Below, piece by piece: positions 21,559 through 32,649 of a stretch of 64,000 bases of DNA. The position numbers and the translations under genes are program-made. Numbering within the stretch: position 1 is the first letter of the stretch; each line of letters starts with the position of its first letter. Source of the stretch: Viola odorata (taxonomy: Eukaryota; Streptophyta; Magnoliopsida; Malpighiales; Violaceae); NCBI GenBank assembly GCA_963691705.1, contig OY829537.1, forward strand, positions 58,380,304 to 58,444,303, read 5' to 3'. The notes below the pieces were generated by a model, which was not told where the DNA came from, did not search any database, and worked only from the letters and a program-made list of their open reading frames with translations.

Positions 21559-24238
21559 TTAAAAACGGAAAAGAAAGAGCCTGAAAAAGAAAAGAAAAGG
21601 CAAGAAAAAGAAAAGAAAGTGAACTTGTATGCGAAAGCAAAAGATTTGCGCCGAGCGCTCGTTTTACAAAAATAGTTTTGTGGCGAGAATCGCCCTTTGT
21701 TTTTACTTCACTTTAAATGTTTTTGTTTGAGCACTACTAACCTTGATCTTTTAGCTTCTGTGCCTTCTTCTATCTTGGCTGTTTTGCAGGAGTTCGAAGA
21801 TGTAACACCCAAAGAGATGCCGCCCGGTTTGCCTCCAATCCGCGGCATAGAGCACCAAATCTAATTCGAATGTGTGTTGACTGCCGAGCTGTCAACAAAA
21901 TTATGGTAAAGTATCGTCACCCCATACCTCTCTTAGATGATATGCTAGATGAGCTTAGTGGTAGTGTAATTTTTTCAAAAATTGACTTAATGAGCGGCTA
22001 TCATCAAATTAGAATGAAAGAGGGTGATGAATGGAAAATGGCATTCAAAACAAAATATGGATTGTATGAATGGTTAGTGATGCCGTTTGGATTGACTAAT
22101 GCCCCAAGTACTTTCATGAGACTTATGAACCATGTTCTTAGACGATTCATAGGAAAAAGTTTTGTTGTATACTTTGATGACATCTTAGTTTATAGCAAGT
22201 CTTTGCATGATCATGTTTTACACCTTAAGGAGATTTTTCTAACCTTGCGTGAAGAGAAGCTTTATGCTAAACTCTCCAAGTGCTCTTTTGCTTTAGAACA
22301 AGTTGAATTTTTAGGGTTTCTTGTGGGCAAAGACGGTGTTAATGTGGATGAAGCGAAGGTGCAAGCGATCAAGGAGTAGCCTACGCCAAAAACAGCAAGC
22401 GACATCTGCTCCTTTCACGACTTAGCTTCCTTTTATCGTCGTTTCATTCATGATTTTAGTACTCTTGCTTCCCCACTTAATGACCTGACTAAGAAACATG
22501 CTGATTTCAAGTGGGAGGAACCTCAAGAGGCCGCATTCCAAGCGTTGAAGGACAAGCTGTCCAACGCGCCCGTGTTAGCCCTTCCCGACTTTGACAAGCC
22601 GTTTGAGTTGGAGTGCGACGCAAGTGGAGTCGGTATAGGTGTTGTCTTGATGCAAGAGAAGAAGACAATAGCCTTCTTTAGTGAGAAGCTCAAGGATGCC
22701 CAGCTGCGTTATCCGACATATGACAAAGAGCTTTATGCGCTAGTTAGGGCTTTCGAGGTTTGGCAACACTACTTGATGCCGAGGGAATTTGTGGTGCACA
22801 CCGACCACTTGAGTCTCAAATACCTAAAGGGACAAGGGAAGTTGAATAGGAGACATGCCGTGTGGCTGGAGTTCTTGGAAGATTTCCCTTATCACATCAA
22901 GTACAAGGAAGGAAAAGACAATGTTGTAGCCGACGCATTGTCTAGGAGGTATGCCTTGATCTCTTCGTTAAGTGTCAAATTTTTAGGGTTTTCTCAAATA
23001 ATTCCACTCTACCCTACTGATTTGGATTTTGGTGAGATCTATAAGACTTGTGATTCCATGGCTGATGTGAAATTTTATACGCATGAAAACTATCTGTTTC
23101 GGCGCAAGCGCCTTTGCATTCCTAAATGTTCTTTGCGTGAATTACTTGTGCATGAATCACATAGTGGTGGATTGATGGGCCACTTTGGCATTAATAAAAC
23201 CTATGATATGCTGAAATCACACTTTTATTGGCCTAAGATGAGATGTGATGTTGTGCGTGTGATTGCTAGATGTGTAACTTGCCATAGGGCAAAATCTCGG
23301 TTAGCTAGTCATGGTGAATTTATGCCCCTACCCGTACCTTCCCAACCTTGGAACGATCTGTCCATGGACTTCATTGTAGGTTTACCTAAATCTTGGGATG
23401 GTAAGGATGGTATATTTGTTGTAGTGGAACGGTTTTCCAAAATGGCGCACTTTTTGCCTTGTAAAAATACTAATGATGCGTCTCAGGTTGCTAATATATT
23501 CTTTCGAGAGGTAGTCCACCTCCATGGTATGCCTATTAGTATTGTTAGTGACCGTGATGGAAGATTTTTGAGCCACTTTTGGCGAGTGTTGTGGAGTCGC
23601 CTTGGAACTAAATTGTTGTATTCGACTTATTGTCACCCTCAACCCGACGGCCAAACTGAGGTTGTTAACCGTACTGTAGGGTCTCTTTTACGCTCTTTAG
23701 TTACTAAATATGTATCTAAATGGACTGATCATTTAACTTTCATGGAGTTTGCTTATAATCGTTCGATCCATTCTACTACAAATTGTTCACCTTTTGAAGT
23801 AGTTTATGGTTTTAATCCGATTACTCCCATGGATTTGACCCCTTTGCCTTTGAGTGATGTTTCTAACTTAGATGGATAGCAGAGGGCAGAACACATCAAG
23901 AGGATACATGAGAAGGCTAAGCAAAACATTGAGTGCACGAATGAGCGCCTAGTGCGCAAGCGCAACGAAGGCCGCAAGACCGTGTCCTTCCAAGTTGGCG
24001 ATTGGGTGTGGCTGCACCTCAGACGTGAGAGGTTTCCAGAGCAGAGACGTGGAAAATTAGCCCCTAGAGGAGATGGACCATTTCAAATTGTTGAGAAAAT
24101 CAACAACAACGCTTACCGCCTAGACCTCCCAAGTGAGTATGGTTCAATTCATGGATCCTTTAATATTTCTGATTTAAGGTTGTTTGATGCAGGTGATGAG
24201 GATGTTGCTGATTTGGATTCGAGGGCGAATCCTTCTCA

Positions 24239-24250
24239 AGATGAAGGGGA
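24239..24250 (+). other. Polypurine tract of C
   Basis: AGATGAAGGGGA directly precedes the 3' LTR start TGATACGATC. It is interrupted by one T and encodes part of SQDEGDD. Confidence 0.7.
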
Positions 24251-25410
24251 TGATACGATCCCGAGGACCACAGGCCCGATCACCCGCTCAAGGTCTCGAA
24301 CTAGTCCTACCCGCTCAAGGTCCCGAGCCAGCCCTAAAGCAGTAGCCGCAAACCTTCATTTACCGCCCACGGGCCCGATCACCCGCTCAAGGGCCCGAGC
24401 CCTACAGACGAGACTCAGTAGCCTCATTCACATGGAGCTGAAGGCAGAGACAGCCTCGGAGGTAGCCAGCCTGCGCGAGCCCCAGCCGCGCCTCGTGACC
24501 TTAATCTGCACGCCTACGGATGGGTCAAACATGGCCACCTCGGACCTTTAGGTCCATCAGCACCTTCTCCCATTTTTGACCAGGCCATGATCATTTATAA
24601 TACAAGAGAGGAGTCCAGGCCAAGAATTAGGAGAAACGCTCAAAGGATTTGGGACAGGCCCAAATCATAAGCCCGCATTGGACAGCGAAAGCCACTGCCG
24701 AGCCTTTTGAAGATTAGAGCATATTTCCTCACACAATATTCAGCCCATCACTTCATCTATGTGTTAGGAAGTTTCCCTCCAAGTTTCAGTGGTAACTCTG
24801 GAGGGAATAAGGAAAACACCTTGTTTCCTTAAAACGTGATTCGGCGGACCCGCAAGCAAAGCCACTTGGGCCTTTTGACCTAAACGGCGGTGCCTGCACT
24901 TCTATCCTATTTAGTAGACTTTATTTATATTATTTTAGGGTTTCAGAACTTATTTGGAAGGGTGGCTTGTTGCCATTTTCGTTTAAGTCATTATTTAGAA
25001 ACTAAACTAGTTTCCATTTTTGGAATTAGGGTTTAGCGCTTCTTTAAAAAGGAGCCGCCCATGTTATTTTTTAGTTAGACTATCTTGATTATTGAAGCAG
25101 ATTGCTTTGGATATTTATCCACTTATTCTTGATGAACCTTGCAACTAATTGAGTTTCGTGCATTCGATTAGCTTGTCAAGTAAAACTTGAAAGCACTATC
25201 TATTGAGTCATTCGTCTTTGGAGTGTCGTGGATACCTTACCACGGAGATTCATCAGTTTGACACAAGATCCTCAAGGGATTCGGCGTGGAGTGCCAAGGA
25301 AATCTTACCTTGGAGATTCACGTGCTTTCTTCAAGTTAAATTTCGCATTGAAACCCTCGTCGCTGGACAACGATCAAAAGAGAGCGTTCTAGCCACTAAG
25401 GAACGCATCA
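24251..25410 (+). repeat. 3' LTR of C (1160 bp)
   Basis: It matches 17670-18829 over its whole length and is followed by the right TCAAA. The polyprotein frame ends 301 bp inside it. Confidence 0.93.
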
Positions 25411-25415
25411 TCAAA
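25411..25415. other. Target site duplication of element C, right copy
   Basis: TCAAA directly after the LTR end GAACGCATCA. Confidence 0.9.
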
Positions 25416-28400
25416 GAGGTCTTGAATTACCTCCTCCAAGGTGTCCTGCCCTCGACGTCGAACAAACACCATAATCTGAGCTCAAGCCTAAGAAGAAGAA
25501 AGAACCGAAAATTCCAGAAGTAATGGAGGGCACGATTCGTCCTCCTAGGGGTTCCCCAAGAAATGATAAGAATCCTCCTGAGTTCACACAAGAGTACATC
25601 CACAAGATCCTTGAGCCACCTTTTCCTCAACTTCTTGGTAAAACTAGGAAGGAAAAAGAGGAGCGCGAGATCTTCGATATTTTCAGCAAATTCGCCATCA
25701 GCGTCCCTCTATTGCAGGCAATTAAGAATGTCCCTAGATATGCTAAGTTCTTGAAGACTTTATGTATCAACAAACACAATATGGTCGGGGTGAACAAGAT
25801 AAGCATGGGAGCCAACGTGTCTGCCCATATCCAGTGAAAGATCCCCCCTAAGTGCAAAGATCAGGGCATGTTCATCATTCGTTGCAAGATTGGGATGGTC
25901 GATGTTGGCAAAGCCATGTGTGATCTGGGTGTTGGTATCAATGTCATGCCCTTGACGATCTACAACACTCTAGGCCTCGGCCCCCTCAAGAGTACCAGAC
26001 TTGCGATCCAACTAGTCGATCGCTTTGTTATCTACCCCGAGGGTGTTATTGAAGGTGTCATTGCTATAGAGGGTGAAGGTTCCACTAAAGCCACAGATAT
26101 ACTTCTGGGAAGACCATTTCTCGCCACTGCCAGGGCCAAGATCGACGTCCATGATGCCACCATCTCCCTCGAGTTTGATGGGAAGATCATCAAATTCAAT
26201 ATGCTCGAATCAATGCGATATCCTTGTGAACATTCCAGCCTTAATTGCTTTGATTTGATTGATCCATTTGTTAATGAAGTCGCTGACTTGTATTCTATTG
26301 ACCCATTAGAGCTTGCCCTCGACAGAGGCATTAGATGACTTGGCATCGATAGTTGTAACACCACCTAAGCTACACTCAGTTGTTTCTACATTAGAGGAGC
26401 AGCCTATTCTTTCTCTAGAACCTCCGGCCATCTCCCCTCATCGTGATGATCATATTAAGCTTCCTTCTTCTCTCCTGCAAGCACCAATTCTTGAATTGAA
26501 GACATTGTTGTCACATATAAAATATGCATATCTTGGTGCTGAAGATTCGCTTCCAGTTATCATTCCTAACAAGCTTGATGAGCAAGAAGAGAAAGAATTG
26601 ATTTCTCTACTGAAAGAATTTAAGCAAGTCATTGGATGGACAATTGCCGATATCAAGGGCTTGTCACCAGCCCTATGCACCCATAAAATCCATCTTGACG
26701 ACACTAGCAAGACTGTCTGTCAACCTCAGCGCAGATTGAATCCTCCCATGATGGAGGTGGTAAAGAAAGGTGCTGAAGTTATTAGATGCATGTGTCATCT
26801 ACCTCATTTTTGATAGCCCATGGGTGAGTCTCGTCCAGGTCATGCCCAAGAAAACTGGAATCACTATCACTACAGGGCAAGACGGTGCATTGATCCCGAC
26901 TAAAATCCAGAATGGCTAGAGAGTGTGTATAGACTATCGTCATCTCAATGCGGCTACCAGGAAAGATCACTTCCCACTCCCGCTTATTGATCAGATATTA
27001 GAGCGCCTCACGGGCAAGACACATTATTGTTGTCTAGATGGCTATTCCGGTTTCCATCAGATTCCAGTTGCCTTATAAGACCAAGAGAAGACTACTTTCA
27101 CCTGTTCATTCGGTACATTCGCATATCGAAGAATTCCCTTTGGGCTGTGCAATGCCCCTGCTACTTTCCAGCGTTGCATGATGAGCATCTTTTTAGAATT
27201 CGTTGAGAAAGGCATCGAGGTCTTTATGGATGACTTCATCGTCTATGGAAACTCTTTCTCCGAATGCCTAACTAACTTGAAGAAAATCCTGCAACGCTGT
27301 ATCGAGACCAATCTGGTATTGAATTTTGAGAAGTGTCACTTCATGGTAGATCAAGGTCTCATCTTAGGCCACATCGTCTCTAGCAAAGGCATTGAAGTGG
27401 ATAAAGTGAAAATTGAAGTAATTGAATCCTTACCCTATCCCTTCTACAGGCGGTTTATCAAGGATTTATCCAAAATTACCCAGCCCATGTGTCGTCTGCT
27501 TGAGATGGATGTAAAAATTGTGTTCGATGATGATTGTAAAGCCTCGTTTGATTTTCTCAAGAAGAAACTCGTCACTGCTCCCATCATTCGAGCCCTCGAC
27601 TGGTCACTTCCCTTTGAGATCATGTGTGATACTAGTAATCATGCCCTTGGAGCCGTCTTGGGCCAGAAGAAAGATAAGGAAATATATGTCATCTATTATG
27701 CCTCGAAGTTACTAGATCTAGCCTAGCAGAACTACACCACTACAGAGAAAGAGCTTTTGGCAGTCGTTTATACCCTAGACAAATTCAGACAATACCTCTT
27801 AGGCACGCATGTCATAGTCTATTCAAATCATTCAGCCCTTAGGTGTCTATTGACGATGGCCGACGCCAAGCCCCGCCTCATTCGATGAATTTTGTTACTG
27901 CATGAGTTCGACATCTTGATCAAGGATAAGAAAGGTAGAGAGAATCTGGTCGCAGACCATTTAACCAGGCTACCAGCCCAAGAGGACGATTCACAGGTGC
28001 CCATCCGTGATACTTTCCCTGATGAGCGTTTGTTGCTTGCCCAAGATGTCCATTTCCCCTGGTTCTCTGACATAGCCACCTATCTTACAACCGGTGCTTT
28101 CCCTGTCGATGCCTCGACATCCGAACGTCAACGCATCAAGAAACAATCATCTATGGATGAGGTGCCCTCGATCTTAAAGTTTTGCCATTCATCAACAGAG
28201 GGTGGTCATTTCGCTGCAAAGAAGACAACTTTAAAGGTCCTCAAAGTCGGTTTATACTAGTCATCGATTTTCAAAGACAGTTATATGTATTGCGCGTCTT
28301 GCCCTTGATGGTAAGCCACGGGGAATATAAGTGCTCGCAACCAGATGCCTCTAACCAATATCATCTCTTGTGAAATTTTTGACATCTAGGGGATTGATTT

Positions 28401-28446
28401 CATGGGACCATTCCCAAACTCCTTTGGGACTACTTACATACTTCTT
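25416..28446 (+). pseudogene. Athila-like protease, RT, RNase H and integrase start
   Basis: Upstream of protease lies KEKEEREIFDIFSKFAISVP and AIKNVPRYAKFLKTLC, as in Athila polyproteins. Protease: AMCDLGVGINVMPLTIYNTL (D-L-G at the active site, as is usual in Athila) and DILLGRPFLATA. RT, about 26600-27450: IGWTIADIKGLSPALCTHKI, VCIDYRHLNAATRKDHFPLP, LDGYSGFHQI, VFMDDFIVYG (F-M-D-D active site). A gap before FYRRFIKDLS marks a small deletion. RNase H: FEIMCDTSNHALGAVLGQ, TTEKELLAVVYTLDKFRQYL. The integrase zinc arm is lost and only GIDFMGPFPNSFG remains at about 28390-28430. Stops and frameshifts occur throughout. Confidence 0.8.
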
Positions 28447-28679
28447 GCAGAGAATTTAAGAGATAATTTGCAATTAATAATCCAATTGGAAATGATCAAT
28501 CCATAGACAAACATCTAAATCAACTTATAATCAATCATCTATTCATAGGAATCCAGAATATTCAATAAACACAATAATCCCAAAGTTCTATTCAATTGCA
28601 ACAATAACAAGTAAATAAAAGATTGAAGGTAAAAGGAGTTTTACTTGCAATGAATCAAGGAGCCTCTTAAGCTTGATCC

Positions 28680-30183
28680 TTACATTTGAGGAGACAGATC
28701 AGCAGTAAAGGGAGGAGAACAGCTTTCAGCGGAACCCCCAGCTCCTGAGATAAAAGTGCAGAATAATGGCGGAAAGCCATTTAACAGAGGGTCAGGAGTA
28801 ACGGCAGGTTCAGGATTCGAGGCGGCAACGTCAGGAATAAAGGAAGAGATAGGGGAGTCAGGAGCGGCAGTTAGAGGAGGAAGGTTGACCTCCGACGAAA
28901 CCTCGGGAATATTAGAAGGAATGTCGGTTGACGCCTCAGCTGCTACAACTACCTTGGAAGTACTCGCACCGCCAAAAGAGCCAGCCCCAGTAGCAAGGGT
29001 TTCGCTAGCTTTATTCGAAGTAGCTTCGGCGATTGGGTTGCTATTTCCCATGCGTAGCTTCTTCCGCTGAGATGCGGAAGCGTGACGAAGCCCAGAATCG
29101 TTATCCATGTCCTCGCTATCGTTGTCGGGTATTTCAGTCTTAGGACGATTCGGAGTCACTCCTTGCCGAATGGGTAACCAGTTCTCGAGAAAACGGGAGG
29201 TGCGGTTGGAGATACAGCGCTTGGCGACAGTCTTGAATCTTTTTCTTTTTGGAGGAGCGGCAGGGTGACTGGAACTCTCAGGCGGAGGAGATGGCGGCAA
29301 TGACTGAAGTGGCCTTACGTTCAAAGGAACGTCTTTATCGCTCGACGGTTGGTTTCCAGCGTCACCTACCAACAAAACATATCAGAACAGTGAATTAGCT
29401 GAAGCGATAATGAGAGAAAAGAAACTTACTTATAGTACACTTCTCTATAAGCATGTGCAAGGCAAACTCTCGAATGCGATAAGACAATTTCAGCTCTAGC
29501 AGCACGTTTGTTTGTCGAAGCTCTTCCTTGGATACTGTTGACGGGTTCGTCTAAATGGAGTCATTAAGACACCGATTGAAACCCCTGGGCCAAGGGCGGA
29601 AAGGCAAATTCACAATAAAGAAATCGCTTTTCCAATCGGCCACAGTCTCTTCGAAGCCCCAGAATCTCTGCCAGAATAACTGCACCAGCGCGTCATTCCA
29701 TCTTGGGGTGATATCTACCACACAGTTGCGGCACCTAAAACTAAAAAATTTCTGGAATAAATTGATAGACGGGACAAGGATACCCCGCAACTCGCAAATA
29801 CGAATGAAGGCCGAAATCCCGCACCAAGAAGGAGGCGTAAGCTGAGCTGGGTTAATGTCATATCGAACTAATAATCTTTTCACCACTTCGTGGATGAGAA
29901 AGCGAAAGCCATAAAGGAACATGTTAAAGTATAACATCCTATCGGCCCTCGATAGAGGATCATGAAGCCGGTAACCGGCATCAGGAATTCTAATGGAGCA
30001 ACCTGGAGGGAAAACGATACCATTTTCCTCCAACTCTGCCTCCAACACCGCTTGATCAACAAAAATACTGGGAGTTCTCTCAATTTCTAAATCTATGGGC
30101 TGCTGGAGAATTTGAAGACTCCTCAGAGACCTATTTGTGGCCAGAGGCCACTGAGAATCTTTGGGTATTCTAGATGTACCCAT
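28680..30183 (-). CDS. Antisense ORF with gypsy-type transposon domain, two exons, one internal stop
   Basis: Exon 1 runs 30183-29430 from MGTSRIPKDSQW. It carries the domain of putative gypsy-type transposons: RIPDAGYRLHDPLSRADRML, YGFRFLIHEVVKRLL, INPAQLTPPSWCGISAF. A TAG at 29553-29551 interrupts it (NDSI*TNPST). A GTAAGT donor at 29429 and TTGGTAG acceptor ending at 29366 define a 64-base intron that restores the frame (CTI-S-DAGNQPSS). Exon 2, 29365-28680, is low-complexity: proline- and serine-rich, with a basic KRKRFKTVAKR stretch like a nuclear localisation signal. TATAAATG stands on the minus strand about 215 bp upstream of the start. The function of this family is not known to me. 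The stop suggests a decayed copy. Confidence 0.65.
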
Positions 30184-30627
30184 AATGAATCAGCAAGAAG
30201 AAAATCTGAGGAAAAGAAGTGAAGTACCTTGAGCAGAAGGCGGTGGATAAAACCGTCGGCGCCGATGAGCGGTGGTTGTAGCTTCTTTGAGAGCAAAAAT
30301 CTAGAGAGAGAAAGGAAAATTTCGAAGTGCCAGCAAAGAGTATTAAAAGAGAGCAGTTGCCAAAGTGACACGTGTGAAAACCTCAGAAGGATATTTATGT
30401 CTACGCATTTATATCTTCTAGAGGGGGTAGTCACTGGCAATCAGTTGCGAGTGGTTACAATCAAGGCAATCAGTTGCGAGTGGTTACAATCAAGGCAACC
30501 GTTAGTTTTTCAGCGATAGCAATGCAAAGAGGAGCTAACGCCCGAACAGGCAAAATTAAAAAAGCAAAGCGTCATTTCATTTCATGATAAGCCATACGGC
30601 ATCTACAAAGGGTTGCCAAGGGCGGAA

Positions 30628-31053
30628 TCAATCATCGTCAGACCAGTAAGAGGGCCAGTACCAGTATTCCTTGTCTGAGGGTGGAAGCTCCTCATCCGCG
30701 AAAGGAGGGGATTTGTCAGCTTTCCGCCCTGAACTCAGCATCAATGGTTTCGATTCCTCTTTGACAGCAGAGGATGCCGCCTTTGTGACGGTATCGCCTG
30801 AAGGAATTTCCTCCTCAAACCAGTCAGCGGGAGGAAACAATCTTTTGCCCTCACAAACTGGAGGGGATGAGGAAGAAGGATACCAGCCGGTAGTATCAAA
30901 ATGCGCTCTCTTCTTCGACTTCTTCCGACCTCTACGACGCGGCAACCGCCTCTTCCGGCATGGCGGCGAAGGGGGATTGTCTGAATTCGGAGTAGTGGGA
31001 GGAGTCGGGCGAGATTCCCGCTCGTCGGAAACCTGATCATACGAATCAGCCAT
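30628..31053 (-). CDS. Antisense ORF, 141 residues, basic then acidic, unknown
   Basis: It starts MADSYDQVSDERES. A proline-rich N terminus leads to an arginine/lysine block (RKRRLPRRRGRKKSKKRA, about residues 33-50) suited to nuclear localisation or nucleic acid binding; the C terminus is acidic and aromatic (KEYWYWPSYWSDDD). A TATTTATG box lies on the minus strand about 70 bp upstream. I do not recognise the family. It sits between two other antisense ORFs of the same Tat-like block, and its long clean frame supports translation at some time. Confidence 0.45.
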   Translation of the reverse strand: MADSYDQVSDERESRPTPPTTPNSDNPPSPPCRKRRLPRRRGRKKSKKRAHFDTTGWYPSSSSPPVCEGKRLFPPADWFEEEIPSGDTVTKAASSAVKEESKPLMLSSGRKADKSPPFADEELPPSDKEYWYWPSYWSDDD

Positions 31054-31578
31054 GAGAGAGAATCAGTAGCAGCAATAAAATTCAAAGAAGAAGATGAATA
31101 GGAAAAAGAAGAAGAACTCCCCATAAATAGTCACTGTGGTGAGACTCTTCAAATTTTCCGCAAAAGAGATGAGGACAATTTAATGCATCTCGAAAAGATC
31201 AACCATTATGACCGAATCGAATCCTTTGGTCATGCCTGTTGAAATTTCTCGACGATCAAGAAGCACAGAAAAATCACCCAATCAGTTATTGCTGGAGAGA
31301 CGACGCATGATTAGCAGAACAGTTTGCCTAAGCAACCGTCGCCACCTGGCAGATAAAGAAGAATAAATACTGCAAATATCTGATCAATGTCAGACTCGTT
31401 TTCAGTTGGGCTAGCATAGCCCTCAATTAAAGCAAGGGCTGACGCCTTGAAAAGAAGGAAAAAGATCACAAGGCCAATAATGGAAAGAAGTTTCATTACG
31501 GCCTAACGACCTGAATATACGTCCGCATACATAAAATATACAAAGAGAAAACAAAAGAGAAAGCGGAGCGGCAAGCAT

Positions 31579-31965
31579 TCAAGCCCGGGACCCGGCGTCA
31601 TTGTCGTCGTCCACCAGCAGGGTAGGGATATCCCTCAAGGCCTCTTCCACTAAAGTCAGCTCAGAAGAGGTGCTCCTCATACTCTTCAGGTAGTAGTTCA
31701 GCACATCCTTCCTCTGCTGCAGCATGGCGATAGCTACCTCAATACGGCAGACGGCGATGGCCAACTTGGAGACATTCCCAATAGGATTGAAATCCTCCAT
31801 GGTAGCAGCCCCGATCCTGGCCTGAATCAGGGTCATCATTCCCCGGAGCTCCAGGATATCCTCTCCGAACTTCGTCATCATGTTCTCCAGGAAACTGATG
31901 TCACCCTCAGTGAGATTTTTGAGGGTCAGGGTCTTGGAGATCAGAAAGTTTCTAGTGAGATCTTC
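31579..31965 (-). CDS. Antisense ORF, about 128 residues, helical, unknown
   Basis: Start chosen at MEDLTRNFLISKTLTL; the frame is open upstream to 32067, but a TATAAATG box at about 32030 on the minus strand makes the shorter start likelier. The protein is predominantly helical by composition with repeated Leu/Met/Ile spacing (NMMTKFGEDILELRGMMTLI, KLAIAVCRIEVAIAMLQQRK) and ends in an acidic DDDNDAGSRA tail. It could form a coiled coil. No family recognised. Confidence 0.4.
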   Translation of the reverse strand, partial: EDLTRNFLISKTLTLKNLTEGDISFLENMMTKFGEDILELRGMMTLIQARIGAATMEDFNPIGNVSKLAIAVCRIEVAIAMLQQRKDVLNYYLKSMRSTSSELTLVEEALRDIPTLLVDDDNDAGSRA

Positions 31966-32172
31966 CATGAGAAAATGGCAAAGGAAGGGCAGAGAGAATG
32001 GGAAGAATCTGCAGAAAAGGATCACATTTATAGATCCGAAGCAATAGCTGCGCACCAAGGCGTGCACCCCGAAAATCGAGTCGCACCGTTATCCCAAAGT
32101 AGTTGGAGGGAAGGGCTAACGCGGAACTCCTGGAGGATACCCGAGATGCTTGAATAGAATATGTATCGGGAG

Positions 32173-32345
32173 CGTAAGACCTTACAACTTGAAGGCAGCA
32201 TACAACGTAAAACCGCGCCGATATTACAGGTAACTCCTAGTAGCGTAAAACCGCGTCAATATTGCCGGTAGCTCTGGCGTAAGACCGCACAAACTGTAAG
32301 CAGCTCATGGCGTAAGACCACGACAATATTGCGGGCAGCTTGCCG
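32173..32345. repeat. Tandem repeat, about 34-bp unit, five copies
   Basis: CGTAARACCgc recurs at 32173, 32206, 32244, 32278 and 32311, each followed by a degenerate AATATTgcgGGcAGCT phrase. Spacing is 33-38 bp. It is probably inside or just before the U3 part of the Tat-like LTR. Confidence 0.65.
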
Positions 32346-32649
32346 CATGGCCAGATCCCACGAGTTTGGAGGGAAACGGCAACACCAAAAATACCCCGAT
32401 ATGAGAAAGGCATGGACATATCGCCCTCAGAACGATAGCAGAAGCCTCGGGGAAGACTTGAGCTATCGCTAGCGGTCGGTCCCTCTTACCAATTTTTCTA
32501 TCGTATGACCGGTGCAATGGAATTAACAAAGGAATCAGAAAAACTCAGTAATTTCTCCCCAAAACTGACGCGGCGCGAAGGGAGTAACGATTCCTCCAGA
32601 GGCTGAGAGAGGCAGCCCTTGGTGAACACTCGGGCTCATTTTCAGTTGG

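Larger units (their letters stand above)
21466..24551 (+). pseudogene. C linker, RT, RNase H, integrase and LTR-encoded tail
   Basis: The linker (21466-21860) has two exact 54-bp repeats, each with a stem-loop, and ends RGIEHQI followed by a stop. About 60 residues are deleted here, including the VPKKDG motif of RT. RT resumes at CVDCRAVNK (21870) and keeps YFDDILVY; a TAG replaces Trp at 22377. RNase H ([33 protein letters not shown]) and integrase (HHCC arm; [26 protein letters not shown]) are intact in one frame to 23879, where a TAG stands. The GPY/F region (GDGPFQIVEKINNNAYRL) and DSRANPSQDEGDD follow. The last 100 residues, including GPITRSRARALQ, lie in the 3' LTR. Confidence 0.85.
17670..25410 (+). 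mobile_element. Element C: complete-length CRM-like Ty3/gypsy retrotransposon nested in the Athila-like element
   Basis: Two LTRs of exactly 1160 bp (17670-18829 and 24251-25410) are flanked by the direct duplication TCAAA. Between them lie primer site, leader, gag, protease, RT, RNase H, integrase, tail and polypurine tract in the usual order. By eye the LTRs differ at about 17 of the first 340 aligned bases, so the insertion is not recent. It is coding-defective: a gag frameshift, a stop after protease, a deletion into RT and two later stops. Confidence 0.93.
15892..28446 (+). mobile_element. Athila-like Ty3/gypsy element, truncated at both ends and split by element C
   Basis: The left part, 15892-17664, holds an LTR remnant, a tRNA-Asp type primer site and gag. 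The right part, 25416-28446, continues with the gag-pol junction, protease, RT, RNase H and the first integrase residues. The two parts join cleanly across the TCAAA duplication of element C. At about 28446 the integrase sequence (GIDFMGPFPNSFG, TYILLA) stops and unrelated sequence begins. Most of integrase, any env-like ORF and the 3' LTR are missing. Confidence 0.8.

Noticed and set aside
31311..31496. 61-residue minus-strand ORF with a hydrophobic start (LLSIIGLVIFFLLF)
   Set aside because: Looks like a signal peptide by composition, but it overlaps the repeated TTTTCAGTTGGGCT phrase and has no homology that I recognise; chance ORF is likelier.
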